Shown here: positions 1-10,426 of the stretch, in pieces
Numbering within the stretch: the stretch's first letter is position 1
How the letters are laid out: every line of letters begins with the position of its first letter
Source of the DNA: Halichondria panicea
Lineage: Eukaryota; Porifera; Demospongiae; Suberitida; Halichondriidae
Length of the DNA stretch: 64,000 bases
Direction: 5' to 3'
NCBI RefSeq assembly: GCF_963675165.1
Contig: NC_087383.1
Span: 2,572,979-2,636,978 of the forward strand
The notes under the pieces: model-generated
What the model saw: the letters and a program-made list of their open reading frames with translations, nothing else
Database searches by the model: none
What the model was told of the DNA's origin: nothing
Position numbers and translations under genes: made by a program

Positions 1-380
1 AAACCAACAGATGATAAATAGACTAAAATCATGAAAAAACTCACTAATAATAACGAGTGTTGCAAACTGCGATGTGCTAATGCATGCCTCTCACTTATAG
101 TTTCGATTAGGGGGGGAGGGGCTAAATGAGGTTCTTTATACTGCTAATCACAGGGGCCCCTCTTTCCGTACTCTCCTTAAACCCTAATCGCAGTCACGTA
201 CGTGACCCCTAACCTCTAGCGTGAGAGATATGAATGGGCACGTACGTACATGTAACATCTGCTTAACCGGTACCTCGCGGATATGACACAACAAATCTAC
301 TGCAACCTGTAAGACTAGTCTCATATACATGTACCACAGAAACAGTGTGCTTGCGTACATGCTAATTTAAAACTACTCAC
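1..380. other. Non-coding flank, duplicated
   Basis: No gene seen. Bases 1-130 match 21,113-21,243 almost exactly, so the window opens in the intron-like sequence that elsewhere follows an IQGAP-like exon. Nothing convincing is seen in 130-380. Confidence 0.6.
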
Positions 381-700
381 ATCTGCCTTGCTGTTGGCCA
401 GTTCCAATTCTCACTCCAGCTCAGCCATGACACCCGGGTCCATGATTTGAGATCTCTTGAGCAGCTTCTCCTACATGTCTAGATGACTGCACTTCTTCTT
501 ACTACCACTCTAGAAGGTAAAAAGGAAAACAAAATAATGCATTTGGTAAAGATCTACTCTCGTGTAAACAACATTGTAATTAGTATATACATGTGATGAT
601 CGTTACCAAATTGTGGGTAAAGGGTCAAAAAAGCAAAATAATTATGATTTTTATAAAAACATTCTTCTCAACTCCTGCCATTCAGGAACCTCGAACCTGG
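381..700 (-). pseudogene. CENP-E-like kinesin fragment, truncated
   Basis: Bases 381-470 are the 3' two thirds of the coiled-coil exon that is complete at 7,384-7,534, encoding a stretch like MDPGVMAEL. It carries a TGA inside the ELE stretch, as the 39.6-kb copy does. After position 470 the exon breaks off into sequence matching the next block of the kinesin fragment. Bases 650-700 resemble the end of the upstream exon (NEQE donor region) and are cut by the TIR element at 707. This is a dead fragment. Confidence 0.6.
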
Positions 701-706
701 TAGGTA

Positions 707-1098
707 TACCATATATCTTCTAATTTATCGGACACTTCTAATTACCCCGGACACTCTTTTGGGCAATTTTTGCTGTTCTAACACAACTTCTAATACAACG
801 GACACTCCAGTGCTTTAATATTACATTCGTTCTAAATATCCGGACAATATCTTGAGTTACATTCATAGACGGCAAGTAAGACTTAGAGTGCTGCAGTTAG
901 ATAGCTTGAGTAGCTAGTTTTAGATAGCTAGTGCAACTATTCAGTCACACACTGTTCTATTAAACTTAGCTAGCTTGCATGCAGCTGCTTGCTTGTTCTA
1001 ATTATTCCGGACACTTCGCATGATCTGTTCCAATTATACCCAGACAATTTCCAAAATAATTATTTTTTGCTGTCCGATAAATTAGAAGATATACGGTA
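707..1098. mobile_element. TIR element, family M1 (most complete copy)
   Basis: Terminal inverted repeats of about 28 bp: left begins TACCATATATCTTCTAATTT and the right end read backwards begins TACCGTATATCTTCTAATTT. They differ at one base. Internal GGACACT and CCGGACA motifs repeat. It has no coding capacity (MITE). The flanks both read GGTA, fitting a TA-type target. Related copies lie at 8,983-9,339, 41,265-41,621, 48,346-48,490 and 51,262-51,370. Confidence 0.8.
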
Positions 1099-1435
1099 CT
1101 CAACCTCAATACCGTCCCCCCACACATGTACAAGACTGCCCCATACTCACCAGGGTGTCATACAGGATTTTGAAATAGAGAGGGTAATAAGAAAAGTGAC
1201 TAGAGCTAAAAAAAGGTCAACTGTTATTAGTTAGCAAGAGTTCACAATAGACCTTTATCATGAACTCTTGCTGTTAGTATGTAAAATTGCCAGCTATAGA
1301 CCCCGACTAGTACCTAAATGTAAATTTTAGGGGAGGGAGGATTGGAGCTAGAGGGGGATATCCCCCTTCCCCCTCCCCTGTATGACACCCTGCTCACCCT
1401 TTAGAAGACTGCCCCCCCCATACACACACACTCAC
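1099..1435. other. Non-coding, repeated flank of EFR3 exon
   Basis: No gene. Bases 1,280-1,400 recur at 21,245-21,370 and, in part, at 33,928-33,965. The segment is GC-skewed with a G-run followed by a C-run, so it can fold back on itself. Confidence 0.5.
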
Positions 1436-1989
1436 CCCTCTAGAAGAATGTCCCACCATAGCCTTTGGAGCTGTCTCCCTCCTCTTAGCAATCACTCCAT
1501 CAATGTGCGTCGTCTTGAGTACCTCATTTCGACTGATCTTGGACGCTAGATGCAGCACACCTGCCACTGTAGCATGTAGCACCACTCTGTGATGTGCCTC
1601 AAGGCCTTTCTCCTTCACAGCAAGCTCTTGCAGCTGGTGTAGGAAGACCAGTATATCCGAGAGCCCTTGATAAGAGAATTCCAGTGTCAGGAGAAATACG
1701 AGTTGGTAGAAAGCGAGTGTGTTAGCAGGGCTAGTGCAGATAGCTTTGGTCAGTTCCAGGAGATTGGTGAAGAGAGAGTTGGCTGTTTTAGAGAGGAACC
1801 TTTTCAAAACCACACCCAGTGAGAGCCCTACAGCCTCCAGACTCACCCAATCACTGCACAAGGGGAGGGTATAAATAAACGTACATGTAGCTGTAAGCAC
1901 TGCACATGATTGTATACATACATGTAGTGAAAGCTAAGACAAAATGGACCTGTATAACTGACAAATAAAATCTAGTACGCCCACTGAAC

Positions 1990-2002
1990 ACACACGCACG
2001 CA

Positions 2003-2034
<32 letters not shown>

Positions 2035-2049
2035 CACGCACGCACGTAC
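1990..2049. repeat. (ACGC)n/(AC)n microsatellite
   Basis: Simple repeat directly abutting the donor side of EFR3 exon 9 copy 1. Copy 2 has a (CA)n tract at the same place (21,976-22,031). Confidence 0.85.
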
Positions 2050-2362
2050 GTGTTGAGAGGAATCTTGTCCTTGTTGGCATAGTGATCTACGAGACGATGC
2101 CAGAGTAGGGCCACATCCAGCTGTGTGCTGGGCTCTCGAATGAGGAGCAATTGGACGAGGGAGGCAAACAGTTGCCCTGGGAACGCAGTCTCCAGCACTG
2201 ATGCGTGACAGGTGTCAGCCACCGCCCTAAAACACTTGACCAGGGAGGTAGTCAACATGGGGCTGCATAATAAAGGAGAGAGTACAATTATGGAAGCATA
2301 AACACTTAGTAATGCATGCAGTCTATTGTGCATGGTCACATAATTATAAGCAGATCATCCTC

Positions 2363-2891
2363 TATGATATTCCCCACTTGGGGTCTGTATCATAGCAACT
2401 GGCTGGGGTTTAACTACCATAAACCCTAGCCCTAGCCTGGAGCACATTCCTCATAAACTCCCTTGCCTTGAGGGCGCACTGATTTTATACTAGATCTACA
2501 CAGCCAAAAAGAAGCTAGACACTTGTTGACAAAGGCAGGACAGATGGGTGGGGCTCACTAAACACCAGGAAGGCTGGAGGATGGGTGGGGCTCACTGCTT
2601 GGACATTGACAAGTTAGTGCGTAGAGCTAGAAGCTTAGCACTGGCTAAAAGCTATACGCACAACCTTTTTGCCTCAATAGTTTTTGAGACTGTTAGCTAG
2701 TTGTATCCAAGGTAAGGTAGCTTAGGTAACAAGTACTTTTCATTCAAGTGGGTATATAACACTTACTGTCCACTACATTTGAATTTATGGCAAACGTAAA
2801 CCATCCTTGGCCTCGGAGCTTCGCCCTCATCCTCGGAGGTTTACTGCCATAAATTCTGATGTACGGACAATAAGTATAACATAATATCATA
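2363..2891. mobile_element. Insertion absent from EFR3 copy 2
   Basis: Copy 2 reads straight from the 'cctctat' motif to 'ctactcaaagg' near 22,352; copy 1 has about 530 extra bases here. The ends are inverted (CTATGATATT / AATATCATAG). Inside, 2,759-2,877 is itself a fold-back with arms containing GAATTTATGGCA. No coding sequence. Confidence 0.55.
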
Positions 2892-3333
2892 GTCTACTCA
2901 AAGGTTACTGCTATAAACAGGATTCACGAAGGCACCAGAATCAGAGAACACGTACATGTACAAACAGTGTTTATGACAGGTACATGTACACAAATAGCTA
3001 AATGAAGCAACTGCTGTATAATATCATTCTCACCTGTTTTGAGTGTCCTGAGGTGCATAAGAGTTGATGAGCTCCAGTATATCTGGCTTATGATAGTCGG
3101 GAAGGACTCCTGCAAACTCCCCCACAGTGATAGTGATGGATTGCTGAAAGGTTAGAGAGGACGTGAGGTCGGAGGGGCCTTCTGAAACGGTTTCTATGGA
3201 GATACGGAGGTGGCGGAACCAGTGTACGGAATATATCCAGTACAGACGGACCTGCATGAGTGGACACAAGCTAAGTAATGTAAATACATGTATGCAGATT
3301 TAAAGCGTGGAATTAAACCACACTACGTATAAT

Positions 3334-3896
3334 GAAAGCACCACGGGTGCTGATGCCTCGGTAGAGGTGCCAAAGCTACATAACATAAAGCTAGCTTTTA
3401 TACACACATTGATCATGATGAACATTTTTAATTTTGCTACATGCAGAATCCAGAATCACAGGGAAACTCGAAGAGTGGGTAATGATCGCCCATGATTGTT
3501 GTTAAAAGCGATCGATGCCAAAAGTTCAAGTCGAAAATGAATGGCTGCAAGTCAGCAGAGCTTTGCAGCTCTCTTCTCACTCTTGCAGCTATAACTAGCA
3601 TTCTAGTGCAGAGCTAACTACTAAGTACAGTAGCAACACTCGGTGAACAAGTTTTGGTACGTACTCTTCTGAAAAGGCTGCAATGGCATTTCAAGTAAGC
3701 AAAACTAGGCATAACACGAGAACGAAGCATTATTTTGCAAATCCACGAATTGAAATCCAAGAAAACATGACTAGAAGCCTATAAAAACTCTTACTTGCAC
3801 TTGATTCACCCTTGAGCAGCTGTAGCAGCCTACACACACACAGACACACAAACACACTACCGTATACCTCGCTTGCGCATGCGCACCGAGGCATAA
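3334..3896. mobile_element. Repeat family R3, complete insertion
   Basis: Begins TGAAAGCACCACGGGTGCTG and ends CGCACCGAGGCATAA. EFR3 copy 2 has the uninterrupted sequence near 23,075 (GTATAATTATAAAGATT), so the borders are visible, with ATAA or TAA on both sides. The 3' part has a CA-rich tract followed by a GC-rich hairpin, shared with 14,505-14,890 and 46,320-46,660. No convincing protein. Confidence 0.65.
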
Positions 3897-4066
3897 TTAT
3901 AGAGATTAAGCCAGTGTCAAAACATACATGTACAGTCATGCAGAAACCAATTCGTACTCTTGATTTGAAAGTCTTACATTTGCTAGGGTGCCTGGGGTCG
4001 AGCTTTCCAATCCTGAAGATATAAACTTAGTGTTCTGGTAAAAATATCGTAAAAATGTTGTTTTTC

Positions 4067-4459
4067 CTATTTTGCTAAAAAAGGATATGTAGTCACATCC
4101 ACTTTAGCGCGTCGAAGTGCATCTTCTATGAGATCTTTGGGTTTACCGAGTGACGCTAGTATAGCATCTGTAACATTCCAATACACTACATATGCTTTTT
4201 TGTTAGGTTTGTCCCATTGTGGTGCGTATGTATCATCCCCTAAACAGCGTGTTATATCTTTTCTACATTTAGGACAAACCTGACGAGTGAAATCAATCTT
4301 CAAGGAGGCTGCAAGGGTACGTGCTGGCTCACTTCGCCAGTTGCTTGGACTACTCATATTCCCACTGACGCCATGGCACAACTCACATACTCCGTTGTCT
4401 GCAACACTGTCACTGACTTCCCCAAAAGAAAGCTGCCTTCTAGTTTTTCGCTTACTAGC
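4067..4459 (-). CDS. Unknown cysteine-rich protein, C-terminal exon
   Basis: An open minus-strand stretch of about 130 codons ends in a stop at 4,067. It starts after basic residues (KRKTRRQLSFG), has CELC, then CPKC about 40 residues later, then a tryptophan-rich segment (APQWDKPNKKAYVVYWN) and a helical tail ending PFLAK. The two C-x2-C pairs suggest one zinc-binding site. No start codon or splice acceptor was fixed; the frame stays open upstream to about 4,459. It has no second copy in this window, unlike nearly all other coding pieces. It may be the last exon of a transposon-encoded or domesticated protein. I do not recognise the family. Confidence 0.45.
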   Translation of the reverse strand, partial: ASKRKTRRQLSFGEVSDSVADNGVCELCHGVSGNMSSPSNWRSEPARTLAASLKIDFTRQVCPKCRKDITRCLGDDTYAPQWDKPNKKAYVVYWNVTDAILASLGKPKDLIEDALRRAKVDVTTYPFLAK

Positions 4460-4469
4460 TAGACACTAT

Positions 4470-5030
4470 TTTACAAATGTTTGTATTAATTTTTTATATC
4501 ATTATTGTGTGACACAACAAACCTGGAATGTCTATGATGTGTCCATAGTCTGTGTACGTGTGGTGCACTCCATCTTGTGGGACTCCATGTGGTTTGATGG
4601 AAATTGTGGTCAAGTTTGCAAGCTCATAATTTTTGCTTCAAAGCTGGGTACAAGCAAAATGTTTTTGCAAAGTAATGCTCAAAGCTTACAAATTTTGTTG
4701 ATACCCATCACGTAGCTTCACTTTGTTAGCAAAATTTTTTGTCACTTGTTCTAGAGGAGTACTATCATATGACATAGAGTGCTATTTGAGCTCGTGGAGC
4801 CAAACTTATAAAAGCTTAACAACTATTCTCGTGTATGCATGTAGACTAGGAACAGTTCTACGTGCCTGAGCTCGTTCGTGAGTGTATGTACAATACTTCG
4901 TAGAATATAAGTGTGTGAATATTTAATTACTTGTAGTATTAGCTTCATTTTGATAGCGGAAGTTGAACTTCCGTTGCAAATAAATTTGTGTACTTATATA
5001 GTACTTCCGGAATCTTGGCGGAACAACTGT
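4470..5030. other. No gene seen
   Basis: AT-rich sequence without a supported exon, and without an obvious second copy here except its last bases. Confidence 0.4.
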
Positions 5031-5040
5031 GACGTGATCA

Positions 5041-5555
5041 ACACAACATTTCTGAACCTGGGGGAGTGTTAACATAGCGCTCAACGTTACACATAGAGGC
5101 ATAAAGTAAGTCAATAGCCTCACACTGAAATAGATTAGTAGTAGAAGCTGGACAAAGTATGTACAAGAGCAATAATATTAAGAGCACATGTCGATGATTA
5201 TCATGTTGTTTGATCATAGTAGAGGGATTCCCAGAATAGTACATCAATGACAAGAGACATACGAAGCTCTTAACATCAATACCGTGACACACCAATGTAC
5301 GCAGGAATTGAAAGCATAATTATATTCTATTTAGTATATAGACAGCCCATATTAAAGATCTAAGCACACAACACAATTAAGTATGTTAGTATCTGCTATG
5401 CACTCTCCAGTACGTAGGTGAAGACTCACAGAGTGGGTGGGGCATATCTCCATGGACACTGATGCAGATGATTTGATTTGATCACGTCAGAGTACGCGTC
5501 GATACCCAGCTATCTGTCCGGGGAGTCCACTGTCGATGCCCACAGGAAGAACCCT
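5041..5555 (-). pseudogene. IQGAP-like fragment (two exons)
   Basis: 5,430-5,555 matches the exon that reads FLRASTVDPLDRRLGIDKYS in the better copy at 17,438-17,561. It is broken here: GGGGAGTCC replaces the codons for PLDR, and an extra ATTTG is inserted near the 3' end. 5,041-5,060 is the start of the FRNVVF exon (complete at 12,095-12,200), cut off after 18 bp by unrelated sequence. The intron between them is shared with 12.2-12.5 kb. Dead fragment. Confidence 0.6.
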
Positions 5556-5639
5556 CTGGGGGGGGAACAGTGAGAGTCATATTATGATTTAGTTCCGGGA
5601 ATAAATGTCATAGAAAGTCACTAATTGACTCACATTTTT

Positions 5640-5910
5640 TCCAGCCAACGTAAATGGAGCACAGTTATAGGTTACGTCTCTGTGGGGCATGGAAAAATTG
5701 ATTGACTGAAATTGTGTATCAGGTTTTAAGCAACTTTTTTTAGCAGAATCTCATTGAATATCTACTTATTCAACGTATATATAACGTATAAATCACTTAT
5801 TGAGCGCACAATCCATTCTACCCGGCCCACACACACCTGGTCAGTAGACAGCTGATTGCCTATCCACAACATTGAAGGATTTTATCGCAGCTATGTACTT
5901 CATTGTACAG
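5640..5910 (-). other. Two conserved short blocks, exon-like
   Basis: Blocks at about 5,640-5,690 and 5,830-5,905 recur near 12.8-13.0, 37.0-37.2 and 44.8-45.0 kb with high conservation and AG/GT-like borders on the minus strand. The second can be read KYIAAIKSFNVVDRQSAVY. I could not place them in a protein; they lie upstream of IQGAP-like exons in the same orientation. Confidence 0.3.
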
Positions 5911-6039
5911 CTGCAAGGGGAGTGACGTGTGATACAGTGTGATTCAATGAAAGTCAGTACAACACAGTTACTGTATGTTTACCAAAGAGGTACATGAGAT
6001 TGTTCTGACAAATTAATCTTGTACTCTCTAATACACTAA

Positions 6040-6279
6040 CAGGGTTTCATCTAGGATAACAAGTTGGGGGGGGGAGATTTGTGAGTGCGTAAGCGCGTCG
6101 CAACATTTGGCTAGGCCCACTTTTTATGTTTTTTTTATTTGATTACAACATGCTTAACCTAACGCATCACAGTAGAGATATCTACCTTTAGTTAATCACA
6201 TGTAATACTAATGTGATGATGTCATTATTCTACAACATGGGGGGGAAGAACCACCCTCCCCCCAATAGATGAAACCCTG
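6040..6279. mobile_element. TIR element, family M2
   Basis: Ends CAGGGTTTCATCTAGG and, inverted, TAGATGAAACCCTG, each followed inward by a run of G (or C). About 240 bp, non-coding. Other copies: 13,125-13,297; 37,337-38,526 (with a nested insertion); truncated at 45,168-45,310 and, inverted, 36,655-36,790. Confidence 0.8.
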
Positions 6280-6404
6280 ACAAACTGATATAGTACCAGA
6301 AATGCAACCTTTATATGGGGAAAAAAAAACGGGCAATAGTCTCTAGACACAATCGGCATCATGTATTGTGTATTTTGCCTAAGCCATAATCAGTACATAC
6401 TGTG

Positions 6405-6625
6405 TAGCAGGTCATTTTCGTGGGATAAAAAATCCGAGACAAAATCGTAGGCGTGGTGCAGCAGTGATTTTGTGTGTAAAAATTCCCTTTGCTTCACTGC
6501 ATTGCATGCGTTCCGGTCAACCATGCCTACGTTTTCATGAGTGATAAATATTCGTCAAGGTTTAGCTTGCCCACGGAAACTATACCCAGGACGCTATACG
6601 TACGGTACGGTATACTGTACCACTT
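6405..6625. mobile_element. TIR-like element, family M7
   Basis: Begins near AGCAGGTCATTTTCGTGGG, ends near the inverted GCCCACGGAAACTATACC and GGTACGGTATAC. Copies at 38,648-38,870 and 54,828-55,050, and a related element at 23,430-23,625. All sit immediately downstream of the same kinesin exon. Non-coding. Confidence 0.55.
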
Positions 6626-6883
6626 TATCACCTGTTTCAAGTACTCTTCCTTCTCCCGTTACTTTGTAGCACTCGAATATGTCCACCCCGTCCACTGCAG
6701 GCACACTGCTCTGCTCCAACTCCTTACAGCGATCCAGTGCCTTCTTGAGCTCTTCCTCCATCACAAGTCTCTCTTGCACAGCAGACTGGGTAATAGATTG
6801 CATGGTGGTCAACTACACACACAGGTATACAGATACAACCATCACAGCATCGTGGTAGTGGTACAGTAGTTATAATAAAGGTA

Positions 6884-7326
6884 CAGTAGACTCTCGTTAT
6901 TCCGACTCTCTGAAGTACGGCCTGAAATGTGGCCAACTCGCTATTCTGTATACTTGCTGCCCCAAACTAGTAATTTTATACGTATACATTTTGGGTGTGG
7001 TTTAGCAGAAAAACTGTGTGTGGGGGGAGTGGTTGGGGTGTACAATGAGAGGTAGGAAGCGGGATGCTCATGAACACTACAATGAAAGTTATAAAAAAGG
7101 TAAACCGTTTTGTGAGCAAACACAGCTGTGGGATTACATTGTAATAGAGAGGAAATATGATTCATTATCTTTATTTGTTATCCTCGAGACAAAACCGCAA
7201 AATTAGTCATTAATATTCGAGGTAGGTTGATTTTAAGCCGCGGCTATTTTCTGAAATGCAAACTACCGCGCTCTTCTGGCCAAGTTGCACTGTCCCAAGG
7301 GTGGCCGGATTAACGAGAGTCTACTG
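6884..7326. mobile_element. pogo/Tigger-like MITE, family M3
   Basis: TIRs CAGTAGACTCTCGTTATTCC and, inverted, CGGATTAACGAGAGTCTACTG, flanked by TA on both sides. 443 bp, no transposase. TIR style and TA target fit pogo/Tigger-type Tc1-mariner elements. Copies 39,135-39,575 and 55,313-55,753 sit at the same place in the kinesin fragment; a 3' half lies at 45,640-45,719. Confidence 0.75.
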
Positions 7327-8414
7327 TACATGTATTAATTATACAGTATTTACCGAGTGCAAACATGTACATGCTAAACTCACATCTGCCCTTGCTGTTG
7401 GCCAGTTCCAATTCTCTCACCAGCTCAGCCATGACACCCGGGTCCATGATTTGAGACCTCTCGGGCAGTATCTCCTCCAACTCCCTCAGCAGGTCATCCT
7501 CTAGACATTGAATGGTCTCACTCTTCTCCTCAACCTGACAGGGGAACATCAATAAGTTGCTGCCAGGTGGAGAATACTCGACATACAATAGTGACGTGCA
7601 TGTACACTCAACTACTGAATCTGGCAATGAAATTTAACGGTATTCTCCCACTTTGAAATAAAGGCCAGCTTAAAGTTGGACTGTAGTTAGCAAATAGTAG
7701 ATCGATTTTGATTAAAGGCCAGTGAATATTCTAACCACTGCACATGTGTATCTCTCACCTCTGTGGGTGGTATAGGAACGAGGGAGGCCCTCTGATACTG
7801 TCTAGAGGACTGGACTTCTTCTCACTGCCAAGGTATAAAAACAAAATATGCATTTGGTAAAATCTACTCTCAAACAACATTGCACATTGACAGGTAAAGG
7901 GTTATTAAAGTAAAATATGAAGTTTGACCAAGCATTCCTCCTCTCACCTCCTGCTCATTCAGGAACTTCATGAACCTTTGAAGGACTCGTCACATGATCT
8001 TGAAAGATACGGACTTGGTTGAGGATTTGAGTGGGGCTAAAGTGAGAGAGGAGGTTGTGGGAGAGGGGCCTCAGACCAGGGCTGGTGGGACGCAGTGTCA
8101 CGTGAGAGAAGACTCAGACACATGATCCTCCGTCTGCGGACAGTTGCTGTGAGGAGAATGAGAATTTTAAGGCACTGGAATTGAACTGTGCACAAGCACG
8201 AAATACATGTACTATTTTATTCGTACCACATAACTAACTAAAAATGCTCACCAATAAAACACCACACACCACTTGGTGTACAACATTTTAACGAATCTAC
8301 AAATGAACTGCTGCTCCTCTAGACAACCTGCCCAACCCTCCACATACACACTGGCTGGATCATGCATAAAGAAAATGGCATCTATTTTCACAGCGTTTGA
8401 CCATCAAACGTATC

Positions 8415-8636
8415 AGAGAATAATCTCACGCCCATATTGCTGATTTGCTTGAAATGCCCACCACCATCTTAGCAATGTACCAGCAAGGGGCTTTTGTTGT
8501 GAGCATCAATGGTAGGCCATGGCATTCAGTTGCTATTGATGAGTCACATGAAATGCAGGTACTCTCTGATAAGAAGATCTTAATTGGACTGTTTGTGTCT
8601 GAAATGGGAGGCTCACTACAACTTCATATCAGCTAA
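8415..8636 (+). pseudogene. Transposon-derived protein fragment
   Basis: Open stretch reading about SHAHIADLLEMPTTILAMYQ, then GxFVVSINGRPWHSVAIDESHEM, ending in a stop after LHIS. The pattern H-x-DLL-P...G-F-VV...W-S-AIDE-HEM recurs in multi-copy uncharacterised proteins of sponges and cnidarians that look transposon-borne (from memory of such proteins, not searched). It lies antisense inside the kinesin fragment, between the SRRRT and LEGKL exons. Copies at 40,694-40,915 and 47,766-47,987 are open; the one at 56,910-57,030 is broken. Confidence 0.5.
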
Positions 8637-8982
8637 AGCCTACAAGGTGTTAGGGCCTTCTGAAAATATGATTTCCTCTACCAACTCGATCAAAACTATA
8701 TAAGAAACAATTTTACTTTTCCCTAGTGAGATCTCAGCTCTCTCAACTCTGGCGACCAATTACTGCTCAAATACATTTATTCTTAAAGTGATTGAGCTCA
8801 CCTTTGGTAGCGCTGACTTATCACAGCTGTTGGTCCAATTCTCCAGAACTCTGAGCTTCCCCTCGAGATGCAACTGCAAGTGACAGAAGATTTAAGTTGA
8901 GGTTGAGAAAAGAGTTTCATGCAATAAAGTTAGAAGACACTGAATAAGCAGATTACCAGATAAAGTACAGCATAATTATGTT

Positions 8983-9339
8983 CTGGACAGGAAATTGTCC
9001 GGGTATAATTGGAACAGATTTTTATAGCGCATGCGAAGTGTCCGGGAATAATTAGCATGCAGCTGCATACGAGTGAGCTAAGTTTAATAGAACAGGGTAC
9101 GACTGAATAGTTGCACTATTATAGCTATCTAAAACTAGATACTCAAAGCTATCTAACTGCAGCACTCTAAGTATTACTGGCTGGTTATGACTGTAACTCA
9201 ACTTTTCAAGGTATTGTCCGGACAAATGTAATATTAAAGCACAAGAGTGTCCGTTGTATTAGAACAACGAAAATTGGCAGGCAAGAGTGTCAGGGATAAT
9301 TAGAAGTTTCTGAGGCGATAAATTAGAAGATATACGGTA
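8983..9339. mobile_element. TIR element, family M1, degraded left end
   Basis: Right end matches the M1 TIR (AAATTAGAAGATATACGGTA); the left TIR is lost. Nearly identical to 41,265-41,621. Confidence 0.65.
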
Positions 9340-10110
9340 CCTCAGAAACAGACATGCAAGTTCGTTGTCTAAGGACATAATTATTGCAGTGCTTATAACT
9401 ATGGCTAATACAAGGGTGCTCAGTTAAAGTCGACCATACATACTTGATCCATATTATACATGTACCCTGGGAGCAGTACAATAAGTCAAGAGCTCATAGT
9501 AAAAAAGAGAGAGTATCGAACGCATCGCTATCTTGCATCAGATATATTCGGAAAGTAACGTGACACCCTGTCTGAAACACGTCATCAATTAAATTGATCA
9601 GTTACAAAGCAGGAAGTTACGCTACTTTCCAAATACATCTTATGCTACGTTGGATACTCTCTCTCTCTTATTATGGGACTCTTGTTATTAGCGGCCTCTC
9701 AAAAAATTGGCTAAGAATAATTACATGTACACAGCTGTAGGTACACACTTGCCCAACCCACTCACCAGAGAGGACACCTTCGAGGTTAGGTAAATTTATG
9801 ACCTCTAAAAGTAGCGACAGCTGCGTTGACAATTAATTTTTAATGCCGCGTCCTAAATGGAGGTAAATGTAGGCACACCCTAGTAAAGTAGTAAAGATTC
9901 TAACTCACTGGAAAATACGTTTTTAAGTGGCTATAGAAATCGAGGCAAGTAGACTGAGTAGAGTTACATGTACCTCCAATTAGATGAGACCCTCTAAATA
10001 ATGGACACCAGGTCTTCAACATGATTTTCAACCTCCAAAAGAAGCGATCTCTGGCTTCAATAAGTTTTAAAAAGTGTTGCTTTAATTAAAGGTCTTACGG
10101 TAATCACATT
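9340..10110. other. Mostly non-coding; remnant of a kinesin motor exon
   Basis: About 9,755-9,785 matches the end of the motor exon at 58,600-58,723 (RVSS region) and then jumps to sequence equivalent to 59,335. The motor exons between are therefore deleted here. The rest is intron-like and shared with 41.62-42.32 kb. Confidence 0.5.
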
Positions 10111-10113
10111 TCT

Positions 10114-10315
10114 TACTTGAATACGTCGGGTTCATTACTGACAGGCAGCATTCTCAGCCTCAAACTGTGCAAAGGAACAGAAAACATGATCCACGACGTA
10201 CCTTACAAGGTAACATAAACCAAGAGATGAACCAGACAATCATCTATGGCTAATAAATTGACTCACTATCTTTCCATTAGGAGAATGCTGTAATACTTTA
10301 GCAATGGAGCCAGCT
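10114..10315 (-). pseudogene. IQGAP-like RasGAP-region fragment
   Basis: 10,315-10,267 encodes SIAKVLQHSPNGK, matching the RasGAP-domain motif RRNLGSIAKMLQHA of IQGAPs; its 5' end is missing here. 10,164-10,114 is the next exon (FEAEN..LSVMNP); a missing G in the GCCCTG part breaks the frame. The fragment points away from NLR-A, whose start codon lies about 200 bp beyond. Confidence 0.65.
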
Positions 10316-10367
10316 CTAGCTAGCTCTGTGGGTGAAAACAATGTCTTTGGTGGGTGTGGTGGTGAAT

Positions 10368-10426
10368 GTAAAAAGTGGGTGTATCTCAATCTTAGATATC
10401 TGAGATACACCCACTTTTTTTTGCAA
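10368..10426. repeat. Perfect hairpin between IQGAP fragment and NLR-A
   Basis: Arms AAAAAGTGGGTGTATCTCA and its reverse complement around a short loop with AT-rich core. Repeated at 42,573-42,620 and, with a shorter loop, at 60,428-60,465, always about 80-110 bp upstream of the NLR start codon. It is absent before NLR-B, where a gag-like fragment sits instead. Confidence 0.8.

Larger units (their letters stand above)
1436..3251 (-). pseudogene. EFR3: EFR3-like, partial copy 1 (exons 8-10)
   Basis: Three minus-strand exons, in gene order 3,251-3,034, 2,262-2,050 and 1,853-1,436, each with AG/GT borders. They encode the middle of EFR3, the palmitoylated plasma-membrane scaffold that recruits PI4-kinase III alpha. 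Recognisable stretches are LPDYHKPDIL, MLTTSLVK and HHRVVLHATVAGVLHLAS. Exon 10 is open here, unlike copy 2. Exon 8 keeps VLDIFRTLV, lost in copy 2, but an extra base just after it shifts the frame before RHLRISIET. It also lacks about 70 bp near its 3' end. Upstream exons 1-7 are absent. It is a pseudogene fragment; the family match is by recognition of the human protein pattern. Confidence 0.75.
6632..8873 (-). pseudogene. CENP-E-like kinesin fragment, copy at 7-9 kb
   Basis: Minus-strand exons in gene order: 8,873-8,802 (LHLEGKLRVLENWTNS), 8,185-7,948 (SRRRT region ending NEQE), a short block 7,824-7,759, 7,534-7,384 (coiled coil, VEEKSETIQCLEDDLL) and 6,812-6,632 (coiled coil, MEEELKKALDRCKELE). 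The SRRRT-type motif after a coiled coil, and the linked motor exons at 57.5-59 kb, point to a kinesin-7/CENP-E-like protein, a plus-end motor of kinetochores. Only this copy keeps an AG acceptor (TAG) before the MEEEL exon; the 18-, 39- and 55-kb copies have TAC. The 8-kb exon has small indels that break the frame, and the 7,824-7,759 block begins with an in-frame TGA. No motor domain is attached, so this is a fragment. Confidence 0.65.
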
